DNA from: Desulfobulbaceae bacterium
GTDB lineage: Bacteria; Desulfobacterota; Desulfobulbia; Desulfobulbales; Desulfocapsaceae
Reading direction: 5' to 3'
Length of the DNA: 11,526 bases
Assembly (NCBI GenBank): GCA_030599175.1
Contig: JAUVON010000051.1
Coordinates: 1 to 11,526, forward strand
Each line of letters opens with the position of its first letter. Position 1 is the stretch's first letter. Position numbers and translations under genes: made by a program. Positions 1 through 7,017 of this stretch are shown here, piece after piece. The notes beneath the pieces were generated by a model. That model ran no database searches, had not been told where the DNA came from, and saw only the letters and a list, made by a program, of their open reading frames with translations.

Positions 1-155
1 CAAGGCAGGTATTCTGACTTCCGGATCTCTCTACTCATCGCGCCTTCCCGAATATTCTTCAGTGGCAATTACGACTTTCGTCCCCGGTTACAGCGGCGGG
101 CCCGTCCCGGAATTTCACCGGATTCCCTCTTGTGTCTTAGGTGACACCCTGACGA
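1..155 (-). promoter_or_regulatory. Cobalamin (B12) riboswitch
   Basis: Read on the minus strand, this region carries the hallmark blocks of the adenosylcobalamin-class riboswitch. The conserved core lies at about 88-128: GGGAATCCGGTGAAATTCC, then GGGCCCGCCGCTGTAA. The 3' B12 box is at about 3-20 (AAGTCAGAATACCTGCC). The family normally binds coenzyme B12 and shuts off B12 synthesis or uptake genes. The regulated gene lies beyond the left edge and cannot be seen, and the expression platform is also outside or at the edge. It follows hemC on the same strand but has its own promoter, so the two need not be co-regulated. Confidence 0.93.
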
Positions 156-159
156 TCAT

Positions 160-188
160 GTTGTATCTATTTATCACATTTAAGTCAA
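160..188 (-). promoter_or_regulatory. Sigma70-type promoter for the B12 riboswitch transcript
   Basis: On the minus strand a -35 TTGACT (183-188) and a -10 TACAAC (160-165) are separated by 17 bp. The predicted start near 153 falls right at the 5' edge of the riboswitch, which supports a dedicated promoter in the hemC/riboswitch gap rather than read-through only. Confidence 0.5.
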
Positions 189-209
189 TACAAATGTTGG
201 TTATCCCAG

Positions 210-1148
210 CTACTCCAAAGACTCAGCCTGCTGTTGTCTAATCTCCGATAACATCTCCCTTCCGCCGTTTTCAAGAATATAGTCACCCAGCCTGAACCCT
301 ATAAGCTCAGCGTCCTGGCGCAGTCCTCTCTCCTCCCTGCAGAGAATCTTTTGACCATCAAGACTTGCCAGTCCGGCATTAAGGATAATCTCATCATTTT
401 CAAGCACAGCCAGCCCGAATGCCGGAATAGAGCAGCCCCCTTCGAGTTTTTTCAAAAAGGCGCGCTCAGCGAGCAAACAGGCCTCACTCTCTTCATTATT
501 GAGACAATCACGAATCCTGGCCGTCTTGTCACCATCAAGAGATATGGATGCTTCAATGGCGATACATCCCTGACCTACCGGAGGAATGATTTTTTTCTCG
601 TCAAATTCCATAACAATCATCCCCTCATACTCCATACGCTTTACTCCGGCATAGGCAAGCATAAGCGCATCGCAGTCTCCATCCCGCATTTTACGGATTC
701 GGGTTTGCAGATTTCCCCTCATCTCAACGGTCTCAACATGTGGATAATAGCGTCGCAGCAGGGCCCTTCTTCTAACAGAAGATGTGCCTATCCGAAAGGT
801 GCGGGAGGTGTCAGTGAGATCTATGGTTTTATCTGCACTCACCAGAACATCATTTACCTTTTCACGTTCAGTAAAAGCGATAAGTTTGAATTCCTCCGGC
901 AGCTGCGATTGCATATCCTTGGCACTGTGTACCGCAATATCTGTGATGCCAGCTGCCAGCTGCACTTCAAGTTCCTCGGTAAAAACACCCTTACTGCCAA
1001 TTTTGGCGATGGAAGTATGGAGAATTTTGTCTCCCTTGGTCTCCATACTGTTAATCTGTGTCTCCATACCGTCACCATTAAGGGCCCTGGCTACAGTTTC
1101 CGTCTGCCACATTGCAAGTTTACTTTTCCGTGATCCGATTGTTATCAT
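210..1148 (-). CDS. hemC: Porphobilinogen deaminase (hydroxymethylbilane synthase)
   Basis: This cytoplasmic enzyme polymerises four porphobilinogens into hydroxymethylbilane, the step before uroporphyrinogen III and hence siroheme, heme and B12. The 312-residue product has the normal length. It opens with the family signature GSRKSKLAMWQT and has the catalytic Asp78 in HSAKD, the substrate-binding stretch GTSSVRRRA (121-129), PVGQG (190-194) and the cofactor-carrying Cys239 in LEGGCSIP. The ATG at 1148 is preceded by AGGAAGAG, a good ribosome binding site. The usual HSMKDVP motif reads HSAKDMQ here, a conservative variant that keeps the catalytic Asp. It stands alone on its strand. The B12 riboswitch downstream hints at a tetrapyrrole cluster continuing past the left edge. 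Confidence 0.96.
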   Translation of the reverse strand: MITIGSRKSKLAMWQTETVARALNGDGMETQINSMETKGDKILHTSIAKIGSKGVFTEELEVQLAAGITDIAVHSAKDMQSQLPEEFKLIAFTEREKVNDVLVSADKTIDLTDTSRTFRIGTSSVRRRALLRRYYPHVETVEMRGNLQTRIRKMRDGDCDALMLAYAGVKRMEYEGMIVMEFDEKKIIPPVGQGCIAIEASISLDGDKTARIRDCLNNEESEACLLAERAFLKKLEGGCSIPAFGLAVLENDEIILNAGLASLDGQKILCREERGLRQDAELIGFRLGDYILENGGREMLSEIRQQQAESLE

Positions 1149-1172
1149 GACTCTTCCTGACCAAAAATGATA

Positions 1173-1188
1173 ATGTGCTATGTCACAT
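1173..1188. promoter_or_regulatory. Imperfect palindrome upstream of hemC (candidate operator)
   Basis: ATGTGCTATGTCACAT is a 16-bp dyad of the form ATGTG-nnATnn-CACAT, 24 bp upstream of the hemC start codon. The arms resemble half-sites of CRP/FNR-family regulators, but the spacing is two bases shorter than the classic TGTGA-N6-TCACA, so assignment to that family is doubtful. A second short palindrome, ATCGTACGAT, is at 1220-1229. Neither has proven function. Confidence 0.25.
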
Positions 1189-1347
1189 ATTTTTATTTAC
1201 TTATTGCTGGAGGCTGTTTATCGTACGATGTTTATAAGAATTTTTACCATAATCAGCCTACCATATACATTTTCGTTATGATATCTCATTTTTCGCATTA
1301 TAAAAACGGTCGCCATATTTCCCTGAAGTGACTGAAACCATATAAAT

Positions 1348-2097
1348 ATGCGATTACTTCTTTACAACATACGCTACGCAACAGGGCATAAAAACGGTTA
1401 TCACCTGCCATTGCCATTTTCAGGTTTTTTCAAGAAAACCGAAGTAAATCTGCAGCGTATAATCAACTTTATATCCTCAATAAACCCCGATATAGTTGCT
1501 CTTGTTGAGGTGGATTCCGGTTCATATCGCACCGGCAAATTTTGTCAGGCAAAGATTATAGCCGAACAACTGGGATACAATTATGTTGTTGAAAACAAAT
1601 ACTCCGATGACTCCCTGGCACAGATGGTTCCTTTACTCAATCGGCAGTCCAACGCTCTCCTTACCCGACAGGGGATAGAAAAATATCAGTTCTATTATTT
1701 TGAACAGGGCGTTAAACGGCTGATTATCCAGACTGACCTTCAGAAAATTGCCATCTTTATTGTCCACCTTTCCCTTAAATACAGGCACAGACAGAACCAG
1801 CTGGAATTTCTTCACAGTCTCGTTGAGTCTACCGATAAGGAAGTTATTATCGCCGGAGATTTCAACACGTTCTGGGGAAGCAGGGAACTCAAACTTTTTC
1901 TTGCCGCAACCGGCCTGAATAACGCTAATGTCTCCAATTCGCCATCCCACCCGAGTCACGGCCCGAAACGCCAGATAGATTTCATCCTGCACAGCAGCGG
2001 ACTGCAAATTGATAATTTTTATATTCCCGACGTACGACTCTCAGACCACTCTCCTCTGATTTGCGATTTCTCCTGTGCATTGACTGACACTCACTGA
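1348..2097 (+). CDS. Endonuclease/exonuclease/phosphatase (EEP) family metal-dependent hydrolase
   Basis: The 249-residue product has the complete catalytic set of the EEP fold (DNase I / AP endonuclease / inositol phosphatase superfamily). These are Asn7 in YNIRY, Glu54 in VALVEVD, Asn102 in SNALLTR, His140 in VHLSLK, Asp171/Asn173 in GDFN, Asp211 in IDFIL, and Asp233-His234 in LSDHSP. The family cleaves phosphodiester or phosphomonoester bonds with a divalent metal. The substrate (DNA, RNA, lipid or sugar phosphate) cannot be told from sequence. There is no signal peptide or membrane segment, so it is probably cytoplasmic. The ATG at 1348 is chosen because the fold's first strand starts there; the upstream ribosome site is weak. 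Its last 57 bp overlap the histidine kinase gene on the other strand. Confidence 0.85.
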   Translation: MRLLLYNIRYATGHKNGYHLPLPFSGFFKKTEVNLQRIINFISSINPDIVALVEVDSGSYRTGKFCQAKIIAEQLGYNYVVENKYSDDSLAQMVPLLNRQSNALLTRQGIEKYQFYYFEQGVKRLIIQTDLQKIAIFIVHLSLKYRHRQNQLEFLHSLVESTDKEVIIAGDFNTFWGSRELKLFLAATGLNNANVSNSPSHPSHGPKRQIDFILHSSGLQIDNFYIPDVRLSDHSPLICDFSCALTDTH

Positions 2098-3495
2098 CGC
2101 TGACTGACTCAATGGTAATGGTAACCGTATTTCAAAGCGACTACCCTCGTGCAACACAGAATTGACTGAAATTGTACCACCATGGGCCTCCAGAACAGCC
2201 CTCACATAGTTTAGCCCCAACCCAAGCCCTTTCCGGGAGCGACTTCGATCCCCTCTGTACAATCTCTCCCATATACGCCCCTGTTCATTCTCTGAAATTC
2301 CAATACCATTATCTTCAAAAACCACCAGACCATATGAGCCATCCACCCGGACGGATATTTTCACCCAGCCACCTTCTCTACCATATTTAATCGCATTATC
2401 CAGTAAATTTGCCCACACCTGAGAGATCCTTGTGCGGTCAAGCATGAGCCAGACTTGATCCACTGTTTCCAGCCGTACTTCAACTCCATTTTCCTCCGCC
2501 ACATACTCATAAAGGGTAACGATTTCAGTAAGCGTTAGCCCAACTTCACACTCTTGAAGTTCAAGCTGCATGGTTCCAGACTCCGCTTCCGCCACACTCA
2601 TCATTATTCTCAGCATTGCCAGAACTCGCTCAGACTCTTCAAGACAGTCTGAAAGTGCTTCACGAAGTCGTTGAGTATCATCCTCGGCCTGTAACCCGTA
2701 TTCAGCAACAGAACGCAACCTGGTCATGGGAGTTCTGAGATCATGGGCAACGTTGTCTAAAGAATCCTGCATTTCCGATACCAGATGCCGATTCTGACGC
2801 AGAAGACGATTTATCTGTTTATAGAGACTGTCAAGCTCTGGACTGTTGCCATCCTCAGGAAGAAGCTCGGATTTCGGCAGCCGGGTCAGCTCAGCAATCT
2901 TCTTTCTTGTAGCAATGATAGAGGAGAGGCTGAATCGTGCATAATAGAGGGAAAACGGCCATAAAACAAGAGAACTGCACACAACTGCCAAAACAGTCCA
3001 GCGAACCATCTTTCCGTACAAATGATACCATTCGCTGCCATCCTTGGCCGCCTGGATCAGTACCGTGTTACCATATTTTCTTGTCACTATGGACAACACT
3101 CTTTCTTCTTCCCCAGATCCTACAATCAGCCATACCCCTTTTTTTTCCGGGGGAAGATCAACAAGTCCTTTAAAAGTCGGATACTCTGTCTGCTCATTGA
3201 CCAATATGATATGGTCATCCCCCCGAACCATTCTTATAAAAGCAAGTCCATGCAGCGAGTCCTCTTTCTGGATGTTGCGAGGAGAGGAGTAGATATTTGG
3301 AGAGTGATCTATCGAAAGGTAGTTTGTTAACAGTCTCTCTGTTTCATTACGTTCTATTTCATGCAGCTGAGTTCGGGCAATAAGAAGATATACCGTTGCC
3401 AGAAGAGCTCCTCCAAACCATAAGAGGAAAAAAACCGGCAGCGCTTTTCTGGATCTCGACCAGGAGAAATCCTCTCTACTCAGACTTGAGAACAT
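2041..3495 (-). CDS. Sensor histidine kinase (HisKA/HATPase) with periplasmic sensor domain
   Basis: This inner-membrane kinase has 484 residues. Membrane segments lie at about 19-40 and 167-185, enclosing a periplasmic region of about 125 residues with no recognisable fold. A HAMP-like linker follows at about 188-240. The dimerisation/phosphoacceptor motif is VAHDLRTP with His251. The N box is NLLDNAIKY (363-371, Asn367), G1 is DNGIG (395-399) and G2 is GLGLGL (423-428). The start overlaps the end of the response-regulator gene by 20 bp, so the two are translationally coupled and are cognate partners. The organisation resembles CusS/QseC-type kinases, but the stimulus is unknown. The C-terminal tail after RLPLPL (about 461-484, Ser/Val/Gln-rich) is longer than usual and is encoded antisense to the end of the EEP gene. 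No terminator is visible after it. Confidence 0.93.
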   Translation of the reverse strand: MFSSLSREDFSWSRSRKALPVFFLLWFGGALLATVYLLIARTQLHEIERNETERLLTNYLSIDHSPNIYSSPRNIQKEDSLHGLAFIRMVRGDDHIILVNEQTEYPTFKGLVDLPPEKKGVWLIVGSGEEERVLSIVTRKYGNTVLIQAAKDGSEWYHLYGKMVRWTVLAVVCSSLVLWPFSLYYARFSLSSIIATRKKIAELTRLPKSELLPEDGNSPELDSLYKQINRLLRQNRHLVSEMQDSLDNVAHDLRTPMTRLRSVAEYGLQAEDDTQRLREALSDCLEESERVLAMLRIMMSVAEAESGTMQLELQECEVGLTLTEIVTLYEYVAEENGVEVRLETVDQVWLMLDRTRISQVWANLLDNAIKYGREGGWVKISVRVDGSYGLVVFEDNGIGISENEQGRIWERLYRGDRSRSRKGLGLGLNYVRAVLEAHGGTISVNSVLHEGSRFEIRLPLPLSQSASVSVSQCTGEIANQRRVV

Positions 3496-4150
3496 AGCCC
3501 ACGCCCCTGACGGTATGGATCAGTTTTTCGGGAAAATCCTTATCTACTTTATTTCTCAATCTACATACCAGAACGTCAACTACATTGGTTTGAGGATCAA
3601 AGGAATAATCGTAAACTCTTTCAAGAATAGCCGTTTTGGACAGGACAATGCCAACATTTCGCATCATATATTCCAGCAGACCATACTCTTTTGCCGGTAG
3701 CTCAATTTTTTCTCCCTGCCTGTACACTTCATGTTTCAACAGATCCATTTCAAGCTCACCGGCGTGGAGGGAGGTTGGTTGAACCGATTTTTGATCCCTT
3801 CTGATAAGTGCCTTAATTCTTGCCAGTAATTCACTGAAAGAAAATGGCTTAACCATATAATCATCGCCGCCCCGCTGCAACCCCTGTATTCTGTCATCAA
3901 CAGACTGTTTGGCGCTGAGAATCAAAACGGGTGTATTCACATCCTCCGCCCGCATCAACTCTATGACACTCAGGCCGTCCAATCGGGGCAGCATAAGATC
4001 TACCACCGCAGCGTCGTAGGGGATGACCAGGGCACGATCCAGCCCGGATCTGCCGTCGCCACATACATCAACGCTGAACCCGGCTTCCCGCAGCCCCTTT
4101 TCAATAAAAGAGCTGATTTTAACATCATCTTCTATCAGTAATATTCGCAT
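3476..4150 (-). CDS. OmpR/PhoB-family response regulator
   Basis: This DNA-binding partner of the adjacent kinase has 224 residues, typical for the family. The receiver domain (1-115) has acidic residues Asp8/Asp9, phosphoacceptor Asp51 in VVDLMLPRLDG, Ser79 in LSAK and Lys101 in VKPFSFSEL. The C-terminal winged helix (about 130-222) has ELPAKEYGLLEYMMRN and the recognition-helix region NVVDVLVCRLRNKVD, ending with IHTVRGVGYVL. The ATG at 4150 is preferred: the protein then begins MRILLIEDD exactly like the family. An upstream ATG at 4258 would add 36 residues encoded within the end of pgeF. It starts 5 bp after the pgeF stop and overlaps the kinase start, so all three genes form one operon. 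Confidence 0.95.
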   Translation of the reverse strand: MRILLIEDDVKISSFIEKGLREAGFSVDVCGDGRSGLDRALVIPYDAAVVDLMLPRLDGLSVIELMRAEDVNTPVLILSAKQSVDDRIQGLQRGGDDYMVKPFSFSELLARIKALIRRDQKSVQPTSLHAGELEMDLLKHEVYRQGEKIELPAKEYGLLEYMMRNVGIVLSKTAILERVYDYSFDPQTNVVDVLVCRLRNKVDKDFPEKLIHTVRGVGYVLKSE

Positions 4151-4155
4151 ACTCT

Positions 4156-4926
4156 TTAACCGACCATTCCAATTACGGAACAGTTCCTCCCCGTTACCCC
4201 GTCTGAACACCGTCTGGATCTTCTGTAGGAAAAATAATCCTTTGAGCAGCATGTACAAGAACCGGCCACGGCAATTTTTGATTCTCTCACTCCTGCCCCG
4301 GTCAGTTGATATGTTGAAATTCGCCAGAAATCAAAATAATCCTGCTGTTCCATAAATGGTCTGAACTCAACAGGAAATTCCTCTCTATAGTTTATAAATT
4401 CTGCACAGCATGGCCCCAGGGACGGACTAATGGCAGCCAGCAGATTTTCAGGGAAAACACCAAATTCGGATTTCATTCGGCGAACAACCTTAGACAAAAT
4501 GTTAATCACACTCCCCCGCCAGCCACAATGAACAGCAGCAATAACCTTTTTCACAGGATCAAAAAGAAGTACTGCCTGGCAATCGGCCTGTTGAATCATA
4601 AGTCCGGTTCCCTGCTGATCGGTTATTAACGCATCAACACCTTCAATTTCCCTGGTGCCGATTACGGGTTCGGTCAGGGAGTAAATACCATCGCCATGAA
4701 CCTGTTTGGCCGAAAGAAGAATAGAGAAGCGTATAATTTCCCCAATCCTCTGCCTGTTTGCAGATACTGTTTTTTTCTCGTCTCCAACCCCATAGCTTAC
4801 ATTCATAGAGTTGAAAGGAGCCGTGCCGGAGCCGCCATATCTATTAAAGAATCCATACCTGCAGCCAACTCCATGGGACGAGCTATACTGTCTTACTGTT
4901 CCCTGATTATTACAATACTTGTTCAT
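4156..4926 (-). CDS. pgeF: Peptidoglycan editing factor / laccase-domain (YfiH-LACC1) protein
   Basis: This is a multicopper-oxidase-like laccase-domain protein of the YfiH/PgeF/LACC1 family. Members are reported as peptidoglycan-editing factors and as purine nucleoside phosphorylase/adenosine deaminase enzymes. The 256-residue product has the N-terminal motif YGFFNRYGGSG, the zinc-binding triad His77 (KQVHGDG), Cys116 (QQADCQAV) and His133 (AAVHCGWRG), and the C-terminal block SCTCCSKDYFSYRR plus TGR. The length is normal. The ATG at 4926 gives the usual short leader before the first motif, but no clear Shine-Dalgarno precedes it. The next candidate ATG (residue 41) would delete the first motif. 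A MITE-like element ends about 3-4 bp upstream of this start and separates the gene from its ancestral upstream DNA. It is the first gene of an operon with the response regulator and kinase. Confidence 0.88.
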   Translation of the reverse strand: MNKYCNNQGTVRQYSSSHGVGCRYGFFNRYGGSGTAPFNSMNVSYGVGDEKKTVSANRQRIGEIIRFSILLSAKQVHGDGIYSLTEPVIGTREIEGVDALITDQQGTGLMIQQADCQAVLLFDPVKKVIAAVHCGWRGSVINILSKVVRRMKSEFGVFPENLLAAISPSLGPCCAEFINYREEFPVEFRPFMEQQDYFDFWRISTYQLTGAGVRESKIAVAGSCTCCSKDYFSYRRSRRCSDGVTGRNCSVIGMVG

Positions 4927-4929
4927 AGT
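4922..4929. repeat. Left direct repeat (candidate target-site duplication)
   Basis: TTCATAGT here matches exactly the 8 bases at 5194-5201 on the other side of the foldback element, as expected for a target duplicated on insertion. On the minus strand it reads ACTATGAA and contains the pgeF start codon. The boundary is ambiguous by one base (7 or 8 bp). Confidence 0.5.
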
Positions 4930-5193
4930 CTGTAGTGTCCGGTTAAGAACTCGAAGTCTATGCTATCTGCAAAAGGGTTTGTGAGTTGTTTTTTGGAGCG
5001 TCATCCTGCAAATTTCGTAGTATTTTCTTAACATTTTCGTGTTTGATTTTTATCAGTCTTTGCGAGAATCTCGCATGATAAAAATTGAATATGAAAATGT
5101 TTGAAAATCAAGCAATTTTCAGTAAAAAGCGGAAAAAAACAACTTACAAATCCGTACGATACATGCTGCAATTTTCTACCCGAACATTGCTGA
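4930..5193. mobile_element. MITE-like non-coding foldback element between terminal direct repeats
   Basis: This is a gene-free stretch of about 264 bp that pairs with itself almost end to end. The outer arms are TGTCCGG (4936-4942) against CCGAACA (5180-5186), with further matches on both sides. A 20-bp stem joins 4975-4994 to 5134-5153. There are imperfect arms at 5006-5027/5103-5122, and 9-bp, 7-bp and 10-bp stems at 5030-5055/5076-5101. The tip is TGCGAGA-A-TCTCGCA (5061-5075), with a 5-base bulge at 5056-5060. Exact 8-bp direct repeats flank it. No coding frame or transposase is present, so any movement would depend on an enzyme elsewhere. The parent insertion-sequence family cannot be named safely. 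An alternative reading is a structured RNA rather than a mobile element. Confidence 0.55.
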
Positions 5194-5201
5194 TTCATAG
5201 T
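5194..5201. repeat. Right direct repeat (candidate target-site duplication)
   Basis: This second exact copy of TTCATAGT matches 4922-4929. If the element were removed with one repeat, the ancestral pgeF upstream region would run directly from the start codon into 5202 onward. That sequence places an in-frame TAG three codons before the ATG and has no strong Shine-Dalgarno either. Confidence 0.5.
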
Positions 5202-5270
5202 AGTCTATTCGGCAACTTCATAACTCAACATAAATTCCGGAATGGAAAAGAATAAGAAAAGTACAGAAAT

Positions 5271-5308
5271 AAAAAATGGGAATGTCCACCAGTAGCGGAC
5301 ATTCCCAT
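5271..5308 (-). terminator. Rho-independent terminator of the porin gene
   Basis: On the minus strand a perfect 12-bp stem, ATGGGAATGTCC with GGACATTCCCAT (5276-5308, 9-base loop), is followed by a run of six T residues (5271-5276). It begins 36 bp after the porin stop codon. Between it and the foldback element (5202-5270) only AT-rich spacer and a short ATTCCGGAAT palindrome (5234-5243) are seen. Confidence 0.9.
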
Positions 5309-5344
5309 AAAGATTTCACAAAAAATCAGGCTTAATCGAATTTC

Positions 5345-6883
5345 TTAGAAATAAGCCTCAAAAGTAAGATAGACCTGATCAGCTTTTTCCACCGGATCCT
5401 GCCCCATCATCCGTATTTTGCCAAGATCCCCTGCATCGCCTAAATCATAGGCCATCATATTCCAGTCACCGGAACCAAAATAGTCATACTCATAGTGCTG
5501 GTATCCTAGACGCATAAAGGTTTTAGCATATTTAGATATTTTCTCACCGGTGGGCAGATCCCAGATTGTATATATCTCATATACCTGACCACGGGTTGCA
5601 AGTTTGGACTGATAAATTTCATCGTGTCCCGGAGACATTGCCAGCCAGTATTGCGAGCCATAGTTGAATTCAGCCCCGAATTTCCAACCGGCTTCCTCCA
5701 GGTCATATCGCAAACCTGCGTAAAAGGAATAGCCATCTTCGTCATTGGTATTCGTATGACCACTGAAAGGATCGTTGAACAGTCCGTCATTGTCGGGCAT
5801 GGTTCTTGACCAGCCGCCTGAGACAAAATAGTTAAAACCGGCAATTTTATCCTGATAAACTCCCGAAGTATGCAGAATATCACCAAGATTCTTTCTGTCG
5901 CCCATGCCACTCATGTCACCAAAAGCCTGGTTGATGATAGGATCCTGAAAATTCGGATAATTGAAGACATTCGCTGCCAGAAAACTCTGAACATAGGCAA
6001 AACGATCGCCCTTCTTCATGATATCCCAGCTGAAACCACCAAAATCCATATCTTTGATGTTGTTGGTACTGTCGTCCACAAGACCGGCCTCAAACCCACG
6101 GCCATAACAGAATCTCAACTTGCCTGTACCGAGACTGTCTGCGCCCCAGTTCCAACCATAACCGAGTGACAGGCCGTCAAAAGGCCAGTCCATAAAGGCC
6201 ATCGGTGTTGCCAGTCTCTCATCCGACCCCAGTCTCATCTGCCCTGGAGGACCGTCAGTTGTCGGCCTGCGACCAATTGAGAACCAGATCGGAGCACCAC
6301 CTATATTATTCCAGTTGACAAAGGCACGATCCACATAGAGTGCGCTGGAACCAATCGGGGTGCGGGTAACATTGCCATCAAAAACCGGCCACATGGCATA
6401 GCTTTCATCTGTAAATGCAGACTGGTTGCCCCAGGTCTTATACATTGCCAGCCGTCCCTTAAACTCAACGTTTTCGGTGGCTTTCACCCTCATGTTAAGA
6501 CGAAATCGGTTGGTGAAAACAGTTTCATTATCAAGGGTTCTCCCAAAGACCGTATCGGCGCTGTAATAGTCGCCCCTGGCACGAAAATCACCATAGAATT
6601 TAAACCGAGCCGCCAGATCCCACTCCTCTGCCCGCTCATCCAGATCTTCGAAATCCTCGTCAAGAATGCCAACATTTTTGTCCAGGGCTTCGACATTTTC
6701 AGCAAGTGCTTTATTCATCTCCGACTGGGCTGCCATGGCCGCCCGTAATTCGTCGAGTTGCCTGCTGAGTGCCTCAATCTTCTGCTCCATATCAGCCACA
6801 TTCGGACCAGTACCTCCCGCCAGTGACAAAGCCGGTAGAGCCAACATACCTGCAAGTGCCATTACGGAAATCTTTTTCACCAT
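5345..6883 (-). CDS. DUF3373-like outer-membrane beta-barrel porin
   Basis: The 512-residue secreted protein starts with a Sec signal peptide (MVKKISVMALAGMLALPALSLA, cleaved before GG). A predicted coiled coil of about 55 residues follows (from DMEQKIEALSRQLDELRAAM to the DLDERAEEW stretch). A long barrel region then alternates aromatic and polar residues, with FYGDFRARGDYYS as the first strand and a terminal Phe in TFEAYF, the usual signal for outer-membrane insertion. The overall pattern matches DUF3373-type porins of delta- and epsilonproteobacteria; the assignment is from memory of the family. The transported substrate is unknown. The ATG at 6883 is chosen over one 12 codons upstream because a strong Shine-Dalgarno, GGGAGGAGAG (6887-6896), precedes it and the signal peptide begins there. 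It is monocistronic, with its own promoter and terminator. Confidence 0.82.
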   Translation of the reverse strand: MVKKISVMALAGMLALPALSLAGGTGPNVADMEQKIEALSRQLDELRAAMAAQSEMNKALAENVEALDKNVGILDEDFEDLDERAEEWDLAARFKFYGDFRARGDYYSADTVFGRTLDNETVFTNRFRLNMRVKATENVEFKGRLAMYKTWGNQSAFTDESYAMWPVFDGNVTRTPIGSSALYVDRAFVNWNNIGGAPIWFSIGRRPTTDGPPGQMRLGSDERLATPMAFMDWPFDGLSLGYGWNWGADSLGTGKLRFCYGRGFEAGLVDDSTNNIKDMDFGGFSWDIMKKGDRFAYVQSFLAANVFNYPNFQDPIINQAFGDMSGMGDRKNLGDILHTSGVYQDKIAGFNYFVSGGWSRTMPDNDGLFNDPFSGHTNTNDEDGYSFYAGLRYDLEEAGWKFGAEFNYGSQYWLAMSPGHDEIYQSKLATRGQVYEIYTIWDLPTGEKISKYAKTFMRLGYQHYEYDYFGSGDWNMMAYDLGDAGDLGKIRMMGQDPVEKADQVYLTFEAYF

Positions 6884-6886
6884 AAT

Positions 6887-6896
6887 CTCTCCTCCC
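6887..6896 (-). promoter_or_regulatory. Strong ribosome binding site fixing the porin start
   Basis: GGGAGGAGAG on the minus strand, 3 bases from ATG 6883 (about 7 from the GGAGG core), is the best ribosome site in the window. It decides between the two in-frame ATG codons, since the upstream one (6919) would leave this site inside the coding region. Confidence 0.8.
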
Positions 6897-6986
6897 ATAT
6901 TAAATTTTTCTCTTCTCAAACTTGGAACAAAACCTGCAGTATTTATATTACAGAGATGTAAAGATCTCCTGGTAATTGAAGAAAAC

Positions 6987-7017
6987 AGTATTTAATGTAA
7001 TTCTGAATTACTATACT
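6987..7017. promoter_or_regulatory. Palindrome at the porin promoter (candidate operator)
   Basis: GTAATTC-T-GAATTAC (6997-7011) is a perfect 15-bp dyad, flanked by further matching arms AGTAT (6987-6991) and ATACT (7013-7017). It overlaps the predicted -10 region and transcription start of the porin gene, the position expected for a repressor site. No regulator can be named. Confidence 0.4.

Noticed and set aside
351..1133. Long plus-strand open frame of 260 codons opposite hemC
   Set aside because: It lies wholly antisense to a well-supported hemC, has no recognisable motif and no ribosome site, and reads like the complement of a conserved gene.
1277..1304. Promoter for the EEP hydrolase (TATGAT at 1277 or TATAAA at 1299)
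   Set aside because: No acceptable -35 box lies at a proper distance for either, and the region is AT-rich enough to give these by chance.
4151..4258. N-terminal extension of the response regulator to ATG 4258
   Set aside because: The extra 36 residues are the out-of-frame end of pgeF. The family starts at MRILLIEDD, and the inner ATG gives the standard length.
5624..6169. Plus-strand open frames opposite the porin
   Set aside because: They are short shadows of a confidently coding minus-strand gene and have no ribosome sites or motifs.
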